Notes under the pieces: model-generated
What the model was told of the DNA's origin: nothing
Databases searched by the model: none
What the model saw: the letters and a program-made list of their open reading frames with translations, nothing else
NCBI GenBank assembly: GCA_963722585.1
Contig: CAVRNU010000061.1
Coordinates: forward strand, 1 to 64,000
Reading direction: 5' to 3'
Length of the DNA stretch: 64,000 nucleotides
Origin: KBS-96 sp963722585
Lineage (GTDB): Bacteria > Acidobacteriota > Terriglobia > Bryobacterales > Bryobacteraceae
Part shown: positions 18,726-28,477 of the stretch, piece by piece
Layout: the number at the start of each line of letters is the position of its first letter
How positions within the stretch are numbered: the stretch's first letter is position 1
Program-made: the position numbers and the translations under genes

Positions 18726-19814
18726 TCAGGAAGCGGTGCGCACCGCGTCCGCCAGCGGACGGGTGGATTTGCGCAGCACAACACGAGTCGGGATAGTCAG
18801 ATGCTGGGGCTCGCGATCGGGACGCTGAACGCGTCTCAGGACAAACTCCGCAAGATGTTTTCCAAGCTCTTCTGGAAACTCGCGCACACTGGTTAACGGC
18901 GGATCCATGACAGCTCCCTCACTGTCATTAAAGCCGGCAACACTCACGTCGTCCGGTATGCTCAGGCCCGATTGGCGAAGGGCTTCGTAGACGCCGCTCG
19001 CTATCTGATCCGAGCCGGCAAATACGGCAGTAACGGGATGGTGGCGCGAAAGAATCGACCGCATCGCCAGATATCCGAGCTGGCGATCATCCGAATGAAT
19101 CTCGCTGAGCCGGGGTTGTAGCCCCGCCTGCAGCATGCTCTGACGGTAGCCCTGTGCACATCGGGCATACCACGGCAGCTCAACATCTCCGATAAACCAG
19201 ATGTCGCGGTGGCCATCTGCGATGAGCTGTGAGGTGAGGTCGAACGCACCCTGCACGTCGTCGGAATACACGGCATCGAACTCAACGGGATTCCAGTCGC
19301 CAACTACATTATTGCCGAGCACGGCGAAAGGAATTTCGCGTTCCCGGAGCGCATTCAGCATGTTCGAGGAATTCGTCCCCCCGAGAATCATGGCGCGCAC
19401 GATGCCGCGCTGAATGAGAATTTTGGGAAGATGCAATTCTTTGGACGGCGTATTCGGCGAGTACCGGAACGATATGAAAAGAAGCTCCCGGTCCTGAGAA
19501 GCACAATAACTTTCCGAGCCGAACAGGATGCGCGCCTGGAAGTTGTGCAGTAGGTCCCGATTCGAAAGCATGAAGGCGATGATGTTCGCCTTCTCATTCC
19601 TTTTCTTATCGAGGTCAATGCCCAGTGTCTCGGCGGCTTTCCGGACACACGCCCGGATCGCTGCGTCCACGTTCACTTGGCCTTTCGCCACGCGAGAAAC
19701 GGTCGCGGGGCTTACGTTCGCAAGCTTGGCGAGTTCCTTGAACGATTTCTTTTTAGGAGCTTTCTTTCTTGAGGTATTTTCTCGCCGAGGAGAAACGTTC
19801 CCGCTCATTTCCAT
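18726..19814 (-). CDS. LacI-family transcriptional regulator
   Basis: The protein has a LacI helix-turn-helix near its N-terminus (SFKELAKLANVSPATVSRVA) and a periplasmic-binding-like sensor domain (NIIAFMLSNRD to the C-terminus) with TAVFAGSDQIASGVYEALRQ and DDVSVAGFNDSEGAVMDPPL. The start at 19814 is preferred over an ORF start at 19934, because the longer form would overlap the end of the upstream hydrolase gene by more than 110 bases. At 19814 it follows that gene with a 4-bp gap. It is the last gene of the nagB-DUF6807-MFS-hydrolase operon and probably controls it. Confidence 0.88.
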   Translation of the reverse strand: MEMSGNVSPRRENTSRKKAPKKKSFKELAKLANVSPATVSRVAKGQVNVDAAIRACVRKAAETLGIDLDKKRNEKANIIAFMLSNRDLLHNFQARILFGSESYCASQDRELLFISFRYSPNTPSKELHLPKILIQRGIVRAMILGGTNSSNMLNALREREIPFAVLGNNVVGDWNPVEFDAVYSDDVQGAFDLTSQLIADGHRDIWFIGDVELPWYARCAQGYRQSMLQAGLQPRLSEIHSDDRQLGYLAMRSILSRHHPVTAVFAGSDQIASGVYEALRQSGLSIPDDVSVAGFNDSEGAVMDPPLTSVREFPEELGKHLAEFVLRRVQRPDREPQHLTIPTRVVLRKSTRPLADAVRTAS

Positions 19815-19818
19815 CCCA

Positions 19819-21954
19819 TCATACAGAGGCGAGGGCCTCCTCGTCCCAAACCGGCTCAGGTGAAAATCGCATATTTCCGGATGGATAGATGCGCCGTAGT
19901 TCGGCGAGGAGCATTCGATTGCCGGCTCCATCAACAGCGCCTGCGAGGTGGATGCGGCGGGGCGCAGCCTGAACGGCTAACAGCGGCAGATCTGCGAATC
20001 GAAATAGATCCCACGCAAAATTGGCAAGCGGGCTATTGTAAACCTCGGTCTCGAGCACACTCAGGAACGAGGCAACACCACCCGCCAGATAAAGAGAGCC
20101 GATATCGTTTGTAGCGGCAAACGCGAATAGTGCTGGAACAGTAAGGCGGCCGCGGGCAGCGAGAGCGACCGTCGTATCAGGTGCATAACTGCTTTTCACG
20201 GCCCGCACAAAGGCGAGAATGTCTGTCGTACGCTGAGCCAGCAACGGGTTTCCGAGAATCAGTGACGCCCAGGCAAATTCTTCTTCTGCATCATGCGGAA
20301 TCGTGTAGCCGGGATCACCTCGACCGACTTCGGGACGCGTGTCTCCGATGCCACGGATATCCGCAGCGCAAAGCAAACGGCCTTTGCGAGCGACGCGATG
20401 ATACACGCCATCCTCATGAGCATGCGCGTTCCGGCCACGATCATCGAGCACAAGCAACGCGGAATGGCCGCCGTCAGGCTTCTCGGGAGTGAACACCCAG
20501 GCAGGCGTCCACACATCGGCCTCGGTGTTGACCTCGGCGGCCGACACTTGTGCACCATTCAGCGGAACGGTGGCAAGCGTTCTCAATTTGACGTTGTTCG
20601 AGGGAAACCGCACAGGCAACATACGAATCCAGCCGGATGCGGTGTTCTCCCGGTGCACACTGGAGGCACGTTCCCGGACGAGATCGAAGGGGCGCAGGCT
20701 CGCAAAGTCGCGCGTAACGTTTCCAGTTGGACCGACCCAGAGCGTGCTATCGGCCTCCGGAGAGACCGAAGGTTCTTCCGCAATGACACGATCCGATTTC
20801 ATCAGCCAGCGTTCGAACCAGTTGTAAATTCCTAACCGCAGAGAGTACGTCAACCCGTGAGTCAGAGGCGTACTCCGCCATCCTAAGTGTTCGGCGTGCC
20901 CGAGAACAGTGTAGACGCCGGCGAGCCGGTCATATTGCTCGCGCCCATCGTCTAGATATCGAGGCGAGTAGGTCCCGAAAAAGTCGTGCGCGCTCACTTG
21001 AATCAGCAGAGGCTTCGGTGCTATGGGATAGAGCAGATCCCACCGGTCAAAGCCGACCGCTCCAGATCCGATGAAATCCTGTTCCGCATCATCGGTCGAG
21101 CCGGGAGGATCGAAGTTGGCGCAGGCGAGGTCTTCTGTGTTGCCGGAAGAGACTGCCGCAGCGCTGAGCCGATCGTCAACGCATGCGAGGAGCATCGTGA
21201 GCGTGCCGCCGCCGGATTGTCCTGTCGACGCAAGGCGGTTCGGGTCGACCAGATCGTGAGACACGAGATAATCCAAGCTGCGGATGGCATCCCAAACCTG
21301 ATAGCGAGACGCCGAGTCGCCCAACAGTAGAAGCTGTTTGCCTGGGACGTCATGTTCAGCAGTCGCCGAACCCAGACGGGTGTTGGTCCCGGAGGCGTCC
21401 GGGTACGCAATTCGCTCGCCTTGTCCCATTGGATCGAACGCGAGAACAATGTATCCCAGCCGCGCGAGTCCCTGACAGCATTTTTGATAGCTGGCATAAG
21501 CCTTACCGCTGTAGTAATGGCCCATTTGAAAAAGAACGGCCGGATAAGGCGCTTTGCCAGTAGTGGGCACATAAAGATTGCTGCTAACGAACACACGCGG
21601 GCGGCTTTCGTAGATAACTTTCTCCAGACGGTAACCCGTTCTATCGAGATGCCCTGTGGTGCGTGGATTCAGAGGAGTGCGCTCCGGTTCACCGCCGATC
21701 AACTTCCAGAATGTCTGACGAGCCCACTGTTGCCGCTCGCGAATCGCCGTTGGAGTAGTCAACAGTCCGAGCTGCGAGTTGCGTTTCGTGTAAGCGCTGC
21801 GGGCCAACGTTGTCAGGTAATCCGGGAGGCACTTCGAGTAGTCCCGATAATAGAAGCCGGAAAGATCGGCGCCACGCACTTTCGGAGCTAGGGCACATGT
21901 GGCTGTGGCGAGCAACCACTCGCGCCTGGAGCATGCGTCGCGGAATCCTGGCAT
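19819..21954 (-). CDS. Large exported alpha/beta hydrolase (acetyl xylan esterase-like)
   Basis: The 711-residue protein starts with a Tat-type signal (CSRREWLLATATCALA). Residues 35-400 carry an alpha/beta hydrolase with the nucleophile Ser247 in GQSGGG, plus the family blocks FDPMGQGER, DDAEQDF and FDRWDLLYPIAPKP (acid region), and a His in VLGHAEHLGW. A second domain (about 430-711) also looks hydrolase-like but lacks a clear nucleophile motif (LAARGRLTVPALF), suggesting a duplicated, inactive half. The likely role is removing ester groups from plant or microbial polysaccharides outside the cytoplasm. It has a close paralogue at 30907-33090. Stop and LacI start are 4 bp apart; MFS stop lies 8 bp upstream. 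Confidence 0.75.
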   Translation of the reverse strand: MPGFRDACSRREWLLATATCALAPKVRGADLSGFYYRDYSKCLPDYLTTLARSAYTKRNSQLGLLTTPTAIRERQQWARQTFWKLIGGEPERTPLNPRTTGHLDRTGYRLEKVIYESRPRVFVSSNLYVPTTGKAPYPAVLFQMGHYYSGKAYASYQKCCQGLARLGYIVLAFDPMGQGERIAYPDASGTNTRLGSATAEHDVPGKQLLLLGDSASRYQVWDAIRSLDYLVSHDLVDPNRLASTGQSGGGTLTMLLACVDDRLSAAAVSSGNTEDLACANFDPPGSTDDAEQDFIGSGAVGFDRWDLLYPIAPKPLLIQVSAHDFFGTYSPRYLDDGREQYDRLAGVYTVLGHAEHLGWRSTPLTHGLTYSLRLGIYNWFERWLMKSDRVIAEEPSVSPEADSTLWVGPTGNVTRDFASLRPFDLVRERASSVHRENTASGWIRMLPVRFPSNNVKLRTLATVPLNGAQVSAAEVNTEADVWTPAWVFTPEKPDGGHSALLVLDDRGRNAHAHEDGVYHRVARKGRLLCAADIRGIGDTRPEVGRGDPGYTIPHDAEEEFAWASLILGNPLLAQRTTDILAFVRAVKSSYAPDTTVALAARGRLTVPALFAFAATNDIGSLYLAGGVASFLSVLETEVYNSPLANFAWDLFRFADLPLLAVQAAPRRIHLAGAVDGAGNRMLLAELRRIYPSGNMRFSPEPVWDEEALASV

Positions 21955-21962
21955 CGGCTACC

Positions 21963-23210
21963 TCAAGCTGTTTCGAGCAACGGGCCCGAGGGCGTAGTTG
22001 CGTTCGATTGGCGTTCCCGGCGGATGAGAAACACGACGCTGAGCGTCGCCAAAACGGGCGCTGTGGCCGCCAAAAGAAAGGCCGGAACGTATGAGAAGTG
22101 GTCCACCAGCGTTCCGACGAGCAGCGTGAACACAGTGCTAGTCAAACCGGCAGCGAGCCCGGTCAGGCCAGTTACCGTGGCTACCACTTCGGACGGAAAC
22201 AAATCTGACGGCAGTGTGAGCCCCATCGTTGACCAACTAGCGTACCCGAACAAAGCGAGACAGATGAAGGCAAGCGAAGAATACGGATTGCCAATGAGAA
22301 CCGCCGGTATTCCGGCCAGCATGGGGACGCAACTGACAATGCACACCCATTTGCGGGCGCGCAAGACCTCAATACCTTTCTTGACTAGCGCTCCTGAGCT
22401 CAGTCCACCGGCAAAGTTACCCAGATCGGCAGCGACAAACGGAATCCACGTGAAGGCCGCGATCTGTCTCAGACTGAAGCCGCGGGCATCACTGAAGTAT
22501 TGCGGAAGCCAAAAAACGTAAAACCACCAAATCGGGTCGGTGAGCGACCGACCTATAACAACAGCCCAGGTCTCTCTCTGTTTCAAGAGCGGTAGCCAGG
22601 TATTGACATCCCGAATGTTCAAAGACGTGGGTGCGGCTGTGTCGGCCGAGTGGCGGGAGCGCGGATAAACAGTGAGCCATAATGCGAGCCAAAGGAAGCC
22701 GAGAACACCGGAAAACGTAAATGCAAAACGCCACCCGACCCGCAAGGCGATCCAGGGAATCGCAATGGCAGCAATCGCTCCGCCTATGCTCGAGCCGCTA
22801 TCGAAGATAGCGACGGCCAGGCTTCGCTCCTGAGCGGGAAAGTGCTCGGCGACGGCTTTGCTGGCGCCCGGCCAATTAAATCCTTCACCGATGCCTAAAA
22901 GAAACCGGAGCGCTCCGAACGAGAAAGCCGAGTTGGCGAAGCTGGTAGCAACGCTGACCAGCGACCACCATATAACCGCGATCGACAATCCAAGCCGCGT
23001 ACCTACTACGTCGAGGAAAATGCCGCCGATCAGCCATGTTCCGGCATAGGCAAACTGGAATGCGCCGAAGATGTTTGAGAGTTGGCTGTGATTAAGATGG
23101 AACTCCCGAGAGACCAATGGAGCGAGAACGGAGAGTGTCTGCCGGTTGATGTAGTTGATGGCGGTGGAAAAGAAGAGCGTCCAAACGATCCACCAACGCC
23201 GTCGCGTCAT
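21963..23210 (-). CDS. MFS transporter, anion:cation symporter (hexuronate) type
   Basis: From ATG 23210 the protein reads MTRRRWWIVWTLFFSTAINY and INRQTLSVLAPLV, the signature start of the ACS family that includes hexuronate transporters such as ExuT. Twelve membrane segments can be drawn, with the loop motif GEGFNWPGASKAVAEHFPAQ characteristic of this family. The start overlaps the DUF6807 stop as ATGA, so it is translationally coupled. Substrate is most likely a sugar acid, by family and neighbours. The ORF could be extended to 23303 but this would overlap the upstream gene. Confidence 0.85.
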   Translation of the reverse strand: MTRRRWWIVWTLFFSTAINYINRQTLSVLAPLVSREFHLNHSQLSNIFGAFQFAYAGTWLIGGIFLDVVGTRLGLSIAVIWWSLVSVATSFANSAFSFGALRFLLGIGEGFNWPGASKAVAEHFPAQERSLAVAIFDSGSSIGGAIAAIAIPWIALRVGWRFAFTFSGVLGFLWLALWLTVYPRSRHSADTAAPTSLNIRDVNTWLPLLKQRETWAVVIGRSLTDPIWWFYVFWLPQYFSDARGFSLRQIAAFTWIPFVAADLGNFAGGLSSGALVKKGIEVLRARKWVCIVSCVPMLAGIPAVLIGNPYSSLAFICLALFGYASWSTMGLTLPSDLFPSEVVATVTGLTGLAAGLTSTVFTLLVGTLVDHFSYVPAFLLAATAPVLATLSVVFLIRRERQSNATTPSGPLLETA

Positions 23211-24193
23211 TGGCCGCCCGCGTACTCGCGATACGCCTCGGCAATCTGGGACGCAGAAAATTCTCCGTCGTGAATAAGAACGCGATAGCGAAAAGTGAGC
23301 CATTTGCCTTCGGGAATGGTCCAGCTGCCATCCTTATTGGGATCTCCGGTAAACTCGCGGATACCGAACGGATTTGCTGCGAACAGGCCGTAAGCGCGGG
23401 CGTGCCACGTAGTCGGATGCCGAAAGCTCTTTGGTGAATCAAATATCGTGACCGTGACAGGCTTTCCAGCCACCGTTCCCGAGTAACTGACCCAGTCGGC
23501 CGGCTTTCCCCAAATCGCCTTTTCTCCGGACGCTCCGTCGGAATTCAGCATATGAGCATGCGGCGCGCTCAGTTCGGGCGCAAGCCTGATTCCGAATGTA
23601 CCCTCTTTTGTGTCGCCGATGTCGAGCGGCCCGTTGGTAGCGTACAAAACGAACTCGCAATCGATGGTCCGGGTGTTCGTGTCTCCGCCGAACTCGAACG
23701 TTTGTGTTTCTTCCCCGATTTTGCGGTTATTAGGACTGTCCAAAGTAAACCGCGCCCGAATTTTGCCCGCATCTGCCTGCTCAACTGCCTTCAAAACCAT
23801 GTGGCCATATGCCTGATGTCCGTGATCGGTGTAATACTTATCGAACACAGGTTCCTGCCAGAAATCAAGACCGTCGATGTCTCCGTGCCCGAAATAGAGT
23901 GGGCGCTGATGCGGTTCGAAAGAAGAACCCTTTGGATCACCTTTCGAAACATCATTTACCACTGGAAATCCTCGCGTCACGATTGTGCCTGAGGCCGTTC
24001 GCAAGGGCATAAGATACGGTTTGGCTGTAGCGGGAGAGAAGTAGTAAATCGTAAAAGGTTTGCCATCGACAATTACTTCAATCTTGCCTTGTGAGGGCTC
24101 CAGCTTGACTGAGGCGGCAGTAAGGTGTGCGCCGCAAATCACCGCCAGCGCTGCCACAAGGGTCAGATTACCGAACGAGCTTGGCCTTCTCAT
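23207..24193 (-). CDS. Secreted DUF6807 (PmoA-like) protein
   Basis: The start at 24193 (MRRPSSFGNLTLVAALAVIC, signal peptide to about residue 28) is preferred to the ORF start at 24328. The mature part has the DUF6807 blocks VIVDGKPFTIYYFSPATAKP, RPLYFGHGDIDGLDFW, GHMVLKAVEQADAG and PHAHMLNSDGASGEKAIWG. These proteins are common next to sugar oxidoreductase and isomerase genes in Acidobacteriota and Planctomycetes; their activity is unknown and the name PmoA is misleading. It lies between nagB and the transporter in the operon. Confidence 0.8.
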   Translation of the reverse strand: MRRPSSFGNLTLVAALAVICGAHLTAASVKLEPSQGKIEVIVDGKPFTIYYFSPATAKPYLMPLRTASGTIVTRGFPVVNDVSKGDPKGSSFEPHQRPLYFGHGDIDGLDFWQEPVFDKYYTDHGHQAYGHMVLKAVEQADAGKIRARFTLDSPNNRKIGEETQTFEFGGDTNTRTIDCEFVLYATNGPLDIGDTKEGTFGIRLAPELSAPHAHMLNSDGASGEKAIWGKPADWVSYSGTVAGKPVTVTIFDSPKSFRHPTTWHARAYGLFAANPFGIREFTGDPNKDGSWTIPEGKWLTFRYRVLIHDGEFSASQIAEAYREYAGGQ

Positions 24194-24203
24194 GAAGCGA
24201 AAT

Positions 24204-25008
24204 TCAGCTACGGGACCTGGCTGCACCCACGGAGAATAAAGATGCCGATTCTGGATCGAGGAAAACGAACGAATTGGAATGGCGCTGGACCAATGAGGCC
24301 GGACAAACCTCGGATATAGGACCTTCAAGCGCGTTTTTCACCGCCTCGGCCTTTCTGCGATCAGGAACATTACAGATCCACGCCCCGGCGCGGAAGAGGC
24401 CCGTGCAGGTAACGGTAAGCGCCTGCAGAGGCACTGACGCGACGTCTTTGAAATGGCCTTCGCCGGCTTGCTGTCTGCGACAGGCATCGTCTAAAGTAAC
24501 CATTTTCACAGTCTGGCGGTCGTGAAAATCGGCGACAGGCGGGTCATTGAACGCGATATGTCCGTTTTCGCCGAAGCCAACGAGGGCCACATCAATCGGC
24601 CTCCGCGTTGAGAAGTTGAGCGTAGGTTCTCATCTCGCCCTCGAGATCGAGCGCATCTCCCTTCAAGTAGTGTGTCCTCCAGGGATGGACCTTTTCCTCG
24701 ATTCTGGTTCGAATCCAGTAGCGAAAGCTGGCAGGATGGTCAGCCTTCATGCCGGCGTACTCATCCATGTGAAAAAGCTCAACACGCGTCCAGTCAATTT
24801 GCTGTTTGATAAGGGCCTCGACCAGAGGAATTTGCGAGTTTCCGGTAGCGCCGATTACTCGCGCGCGGCCTCGGTTTGCGATGGCGGCATGTATGATTCC
24901 AGCGGCTTTCTCCGCGGCGGCAGTTCCGGCGGCAGCACTCGATCTATAAATCTCTACTTGGGCTTCCCCCGACTGAAACTTATACAGCGACCCGGCTGGA
25001 GCTTGCAT
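24204..25008 (-). pseudogene. nagB: Glucosamine-6-phosphate deaminase, one-base frameshift
   Basis: The N-terminal half from ATG 25008 (MQAPAGSLYKFQSGEAQVEI, then VIGATGNSQIPLVEALIKQQ and RVELFHMDEYAGM) and the C-terminal half (VALVGFGENGHIAFNDPPVA to DPESASLFSV) match NagB, which converts glucosamine-6-phosphate to fructose-6-phosphate and ammonia. They are in different frames; one surplus G near 24604 in GCGGAGGCCGATT explains the break, since its removal restores NAEPIDVALVGFGENGH. The catalytic Asp in HMDEY and the GENGHIAFNDP motif are kept. First gene of the operon; divergent from the TonB receptor. Confidence 0.75.
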
Positions 25009-25270
25009 GGTGGCATTATACACATCTGTGGGACGATTGAAGAAATCTTTCACGCGATTCGGTAGACATTTTCTGCGTCGTTCGCAGTACTCCAGAACGA
25101 GGAATGAAGCAGACCCGAACGACAGTTTTCCAATCTGCACGGCTGGGCCGGCTACAATCCCGCTGCGGCCCATGAACGCCTGCAAAGGACCATTGCGAGA
25201 AATTTTTCTGACAAACTGCTTGACAATTTCACCGCTCGCGCCGAAACTGATCTAAAAACTGGCGGCCCGA

Positions 25271-28200
25271 ATGAGTCACGGTCTTATACGTCTGAAGCTG
25301 AGTGTTCTGATGCTGGCTATGGTTACAGCCGTACTGCGGGCAGCGGACCCGACCGGGACAATTGCAGGCAGGCTGTCCGACCCGAGCGGGGCGACAATTG
25401 TCGGCGCGAAGATCGTCGCAACAAACATCAACACGGGATTGACCCGGGAAACGACAACCTCGTCCGACGGAGGCTACCTTTTTCCGCTTCTCCCAGTTGG
25501 ATTCTACAGCGTACAGGCGCAGGCAGCAGGTTTTGAACGATACGAACAGCGCGGCATCGAAGTAAAAACCGATCAGGCCTCCACTGTCCCGATAACGATG
25601 AAAATCGGGAGTTCTTCCCAGCAGGTTACGGTTCAGGGCAACGCTGAGATGGTGCAAACGCAGTCGGGAGCACTCAACCAGGTGATCAGCCGCCAGAGCA
25701 TTGTCGAACTGCCTTTGAATGGACGGAATGCAGCAACTCTAATTCTGCTTACACCCGGAACCGTCGACACGACCAGCAATAGCAGCTTTTCAGGATGTCA
25801 GGACGCCATTCAAAGCACCACGTATCCCGGCGCGCAGGCCGTAGCAGCGAACGGCGCGCGAACGGACATGGTCAACTACAATCTCGACGGGGGCAGCAAT
25901 GAGGATCCGTACACGAACGTCAATAATCCCTTCCCTAATCCTGATGCTCTCGAGGAATTCAGTGTTCAGAGCAACAGCTACAGCGCGGAGTATGGGCGCG
26001 GCTCAGGAGCCATCGTAAACGTCGTAACGAAGTCGGGCACCAATGAATTTCACGGGTCGGCTTTTGACTTCATCAGGAATGGCGATCTGAACGCCAGAAA
26101 TTTCTTCGCTTCACAAGCCGACCAACTCAAGCGCAATCAGTTTGGCGGCAGCCTGGGAGGTCCGATCATCAAAGATAAGCTATTCTTCTTTGGCTCCTAC
26201 CAAGGCACACAGTCAAGGGATGTAACTTATGGGAACTCGGCCACTGTGCCAACCGTCGCCGAGTTGAACGGCGACTTTTCCTCCGTGAATAGACAACTCG
26301 TCAATCCCTTCACGGGCACACCATTTCCGAATAATCAGATTCCCACGAGTGACTTCGCGCCCGCGAGCGTCAAGATACTGGGCTTGCTTCCGGCCCCGAC
26401 GCCCACGGGCGTGACCTATTATTCTCTGCCCGACAACGAACACGAGAATCAATTTCTAACACGCGCTGATTACGATCTCAGCAAGCACCGAATTTACGGA
26501 AGGTACTTCTATTCGCGTTACGGCAAGGACGCCGTAATCGGGAGTACGAACATACTGACTTCCAACCGGGGATTCGACCTCTTCGATCAGGGAGCGGCGG
26601 CCAGCGACACCTATACCATTTCGCCGAACCTCCTTAACAGTTTGATCTTTTCCTATAACCGCAATGACGGCACTATCACGAGCGGAGCGCCATTCAGTCT
26701 GGCGAGTCTGGGCATTCCGATCGCGAGCACAACGCCTCCGGAGTTGGACATCACGGTCTCTGGATACTTCACCATCAGCTCCGGACATCCGACGAAGGTC
26801 AACCGACAGGATTATCACGTGTCCGACAGCGTCCATTGGCTTCTGGGAAATCATAGCCTTGCTTTCGGCGGAGATTTCCTGAGAGAAGATGTGGACCTGA
26901 TCAATACCTACAGGCAAAACGGTTCGTTCACCTTCAGCAGCACGAATTACAGCGGTAACGCGCTGTCCGACTTTATGCTCGGTTACGCACGCCAATTTAT
27001 CCAGGGTGGCGGCGAGTTTGCAGCGCGGCGCGCGAATTTGGGAGGCCTGTTCATCCAGGACAATTACCGCGTCAATCGTGAGCTCGTGTTGAATCTCGGT
27101 CTGAGGTGGGATCCCTTCGTTCCATACAGCGACGAGCTGGGACGAACAGAATGCTTCATACCGGGAGTTCAATCACAGAAGTTCCCGAACTCTCCCACGG
27201 GTTACCTCTTTGCAGGCGATCCGGGCTGCCCTGCCGGCGGATTTCAATCGCGTTGGGGACTCATGGCACCCCGATTTGGGTTCGCCTACAACGTTGGGGG
27301 GAAAGGAACGACAACGATCCGGGGAGGCTGGGGCATTTTCTATCAACCACCTTTTGTGGAGGCATTCAACAACATGGTGGATAGCCCGCCTTGGAGCCCG
27401 CAATATCAATTTATCGGAACGCCTTTCATGAACCCCTATCAAGGCACGCCGAATCCGTTCCCCTCGCAATTTGCACCTTTTATTCCGCCAAAAGATGTGG
27501 CATTCCCAATCCCATTACCATTGGCGGTTTCTTATCAGTCGAACTGGCATCCATCCGAGTTGATGAATTGGAACGTTACGATCGAGCATCAGATCGCGAA
27601 GGATATTCTTTTGAGCGTTGGATATGTTGCTTCGAAAGGAACGCACCTGGCATACAACACCGACGTTAACGCTCCGCTACCGAGCCCTGATGCGACCGCG
27701 GATAACGAGCAAGCCAGACGGCCCTATCAGCAGTTCCAACAGATCACGCAGGACTCCTCGAATGGCAATTCGAGCTATAACTCCTTGCAGGTTCAAGTTC
27801 AGAAGCGCTTCTCGCATGGCGTAACACTTGACGCGAACTATACCTGGAGCCGGAGCATCGACGAGGTTTCATACCAAACGGATTTGTGCGGAATCAATAT
27901 CATCGATCCGTACGACATACGTGCATACCGAGGAGTCTCGGACTTCAACGTGCCGCAACGCTTCGTGCTTAATTATTTGTGGCAGATCCCATCGCCAAAG
28001 CAGGGAATCTCGAAGGCGGTGCTTGGAGGCTGGCAAACCTCCGCCATCCTCACATGGCAAAGTGGGTTCCCATTAAACATCACTTCAGGCGGAGATTATT
28101 CCTACAGCCTGCCCGAAGTCGGCAATGATCAGGCCCAGGTCCTTTCGCCACCGCAATACACACAAGGATCGACAGCCGCTAAACTGGCCCAGTGGTTTAC

Positions 28201-28477
28201 TACCAGCTCCTTCGGTCCTCCCGCGAATAACAGCTTTGGCAATGCCGGGCGGAACATTCTAATTGGGCCGGGAACATTCAACATCGATTTTGCTGCCCAC
28301 AAACTTTTCACGATAACGGAGCGTATGAATCTGCAGTTCCGGGCGGAGTTCTTCAACTTTCTGAATCATCCGCAGTTTAATAACCCGGATACAGGTCTGG
28401 CGGACAGCACGTTTGGGCAGATCACTACGGCGCGTAACCCGCGCGTCGTACAAGGAGCGCTTAAACTCGTCTTTTAG
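25271..28477 (+). CDS. TonB-dependent outer-membrane receptor, Oar/CarboxypepD-reg type
   Basis: The 1068-residue protein has a signal peptide (MSHGLIRLKLSVLMLAMVTA), a carboxypeptidase regulatory-like beta-sandwich (about 27-115: GTIAGRLSDPSGATIVGAKI), a plug domain (about 120-260: ISRQSIVELPLNGRNAATLI, SYSAEYGRGSGAIVNVVTKS) and a long beta-barrel, ending in the aromatic residue expected for BamA-dependent insertion (GALKLVF). Such receptors are greatly expanded in Solibacter-type Acidobacteriota and are thought to take up oligosaccharides. It stands at the head of a plus-strand unit with a molybdopterin enzyme and a TPR protein. Confidence 0.9.
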   Translation: MSHGLIRLKLSVLMLAMVTAVLRAADPTGTIAGRLSDPSGATIVGAKIVATNINTGLTRETTTSSDGGYLFPLLPVGFYSVQAQAAGFERYEQRGIEVKTDQASTVPITMKIGSSSQQVTVQGNAEMVQTQSGALNQVISRQSIVELPLNGRNAATLILLTPGTVDTTSNSSFSGCQDAIQSTTYPGAQAVAANGARTDMVNYNLDGGSNEDPYTNVNNPFPNPDALEEFSVQSNSYSAEYGRGSGAIVNVVTKSGTNEFHGSAFDFIRNGDLNARNFFASQADQLKRNQFGGSLGGPIIKDKLFFFGSYQGTQSRDVTYGNSATVPTVAELNGDFSSVNRQLVNPFTGTPFPNNQIPTSDFAPASVKILGLLPAPTPTGVTYYSLPDNEHENQFLTRADYDLSKHRIYGRYFYSRYGKDAVIGSTNILTSNRGFDLFDQGAAASDTYTISPNLLNSLIFSYNRNDGTITSGAPFSLASLGIPIASTTPPELDITVSGYFTISSGHPTKVNRQDYHVSDSVHWLLGNHSLAFGGDFLREDVDLINTYRQNGSFTFSSTNYSGNALSDFMLGYARQFIQGGGEFAARRANLGGLFIQDNYRVNRELVLNLGLRWDPFVPYSDELGRTECFIPGVQSQKFPNSPTGYLFAGDPGCPAGGFQSRWGLMAPRFGFAYNVGGKGTTTIRGGWGIFYQPPFVEAFNNMVDSPPWSPQYQFIGTPFMNPYQGTPNPFPSQFAPFIPPKDVAFPIPLPLAVSYQSNWHPSELMNWNVTIEHQIAKDILLSVGYVASKGTHLAYNTDVNAPLPSPDATADNEQARRPYQQFQQITQDSSNGNSSYNSLQVQVQKRFSHGVTLDANYTWSRSIDEVSYQTDLCGINIIDPYDIRAYRGVSDFNVPQRFVLNYLWQIPSPKQGISKAVLGGWQTSAILTWQSGFPLNITSGGDYSYSLPEVGNDQAQVLSPPQYTQGSTAAKLAQWFTTSSFGPPANNSFGNAGRNILIGPGTFNIDFAAHKLFTITERMNLQFRAEFFNFLNHPQFNNPDTGLADSTFGQITTARNPRVVQGALKLVF

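Noticed and set aside
18726..19934. Longer start (19934) for the LacI regulator
   Set aside because: It would add 40 residues without similarity and overlap the end of the hydrolase gene; the start at 19814 leaves the typical 4-bp gap.
25198..25260. TTGACA and a short AGAAA/TTTCT palindrome in front of the TonB receptor
   Set aside because: A perfect -35 box is present, but no acceptable -10 box at 16-18 bp, and the palindrome is short and A/T-biased, so it cannot be told from chance.
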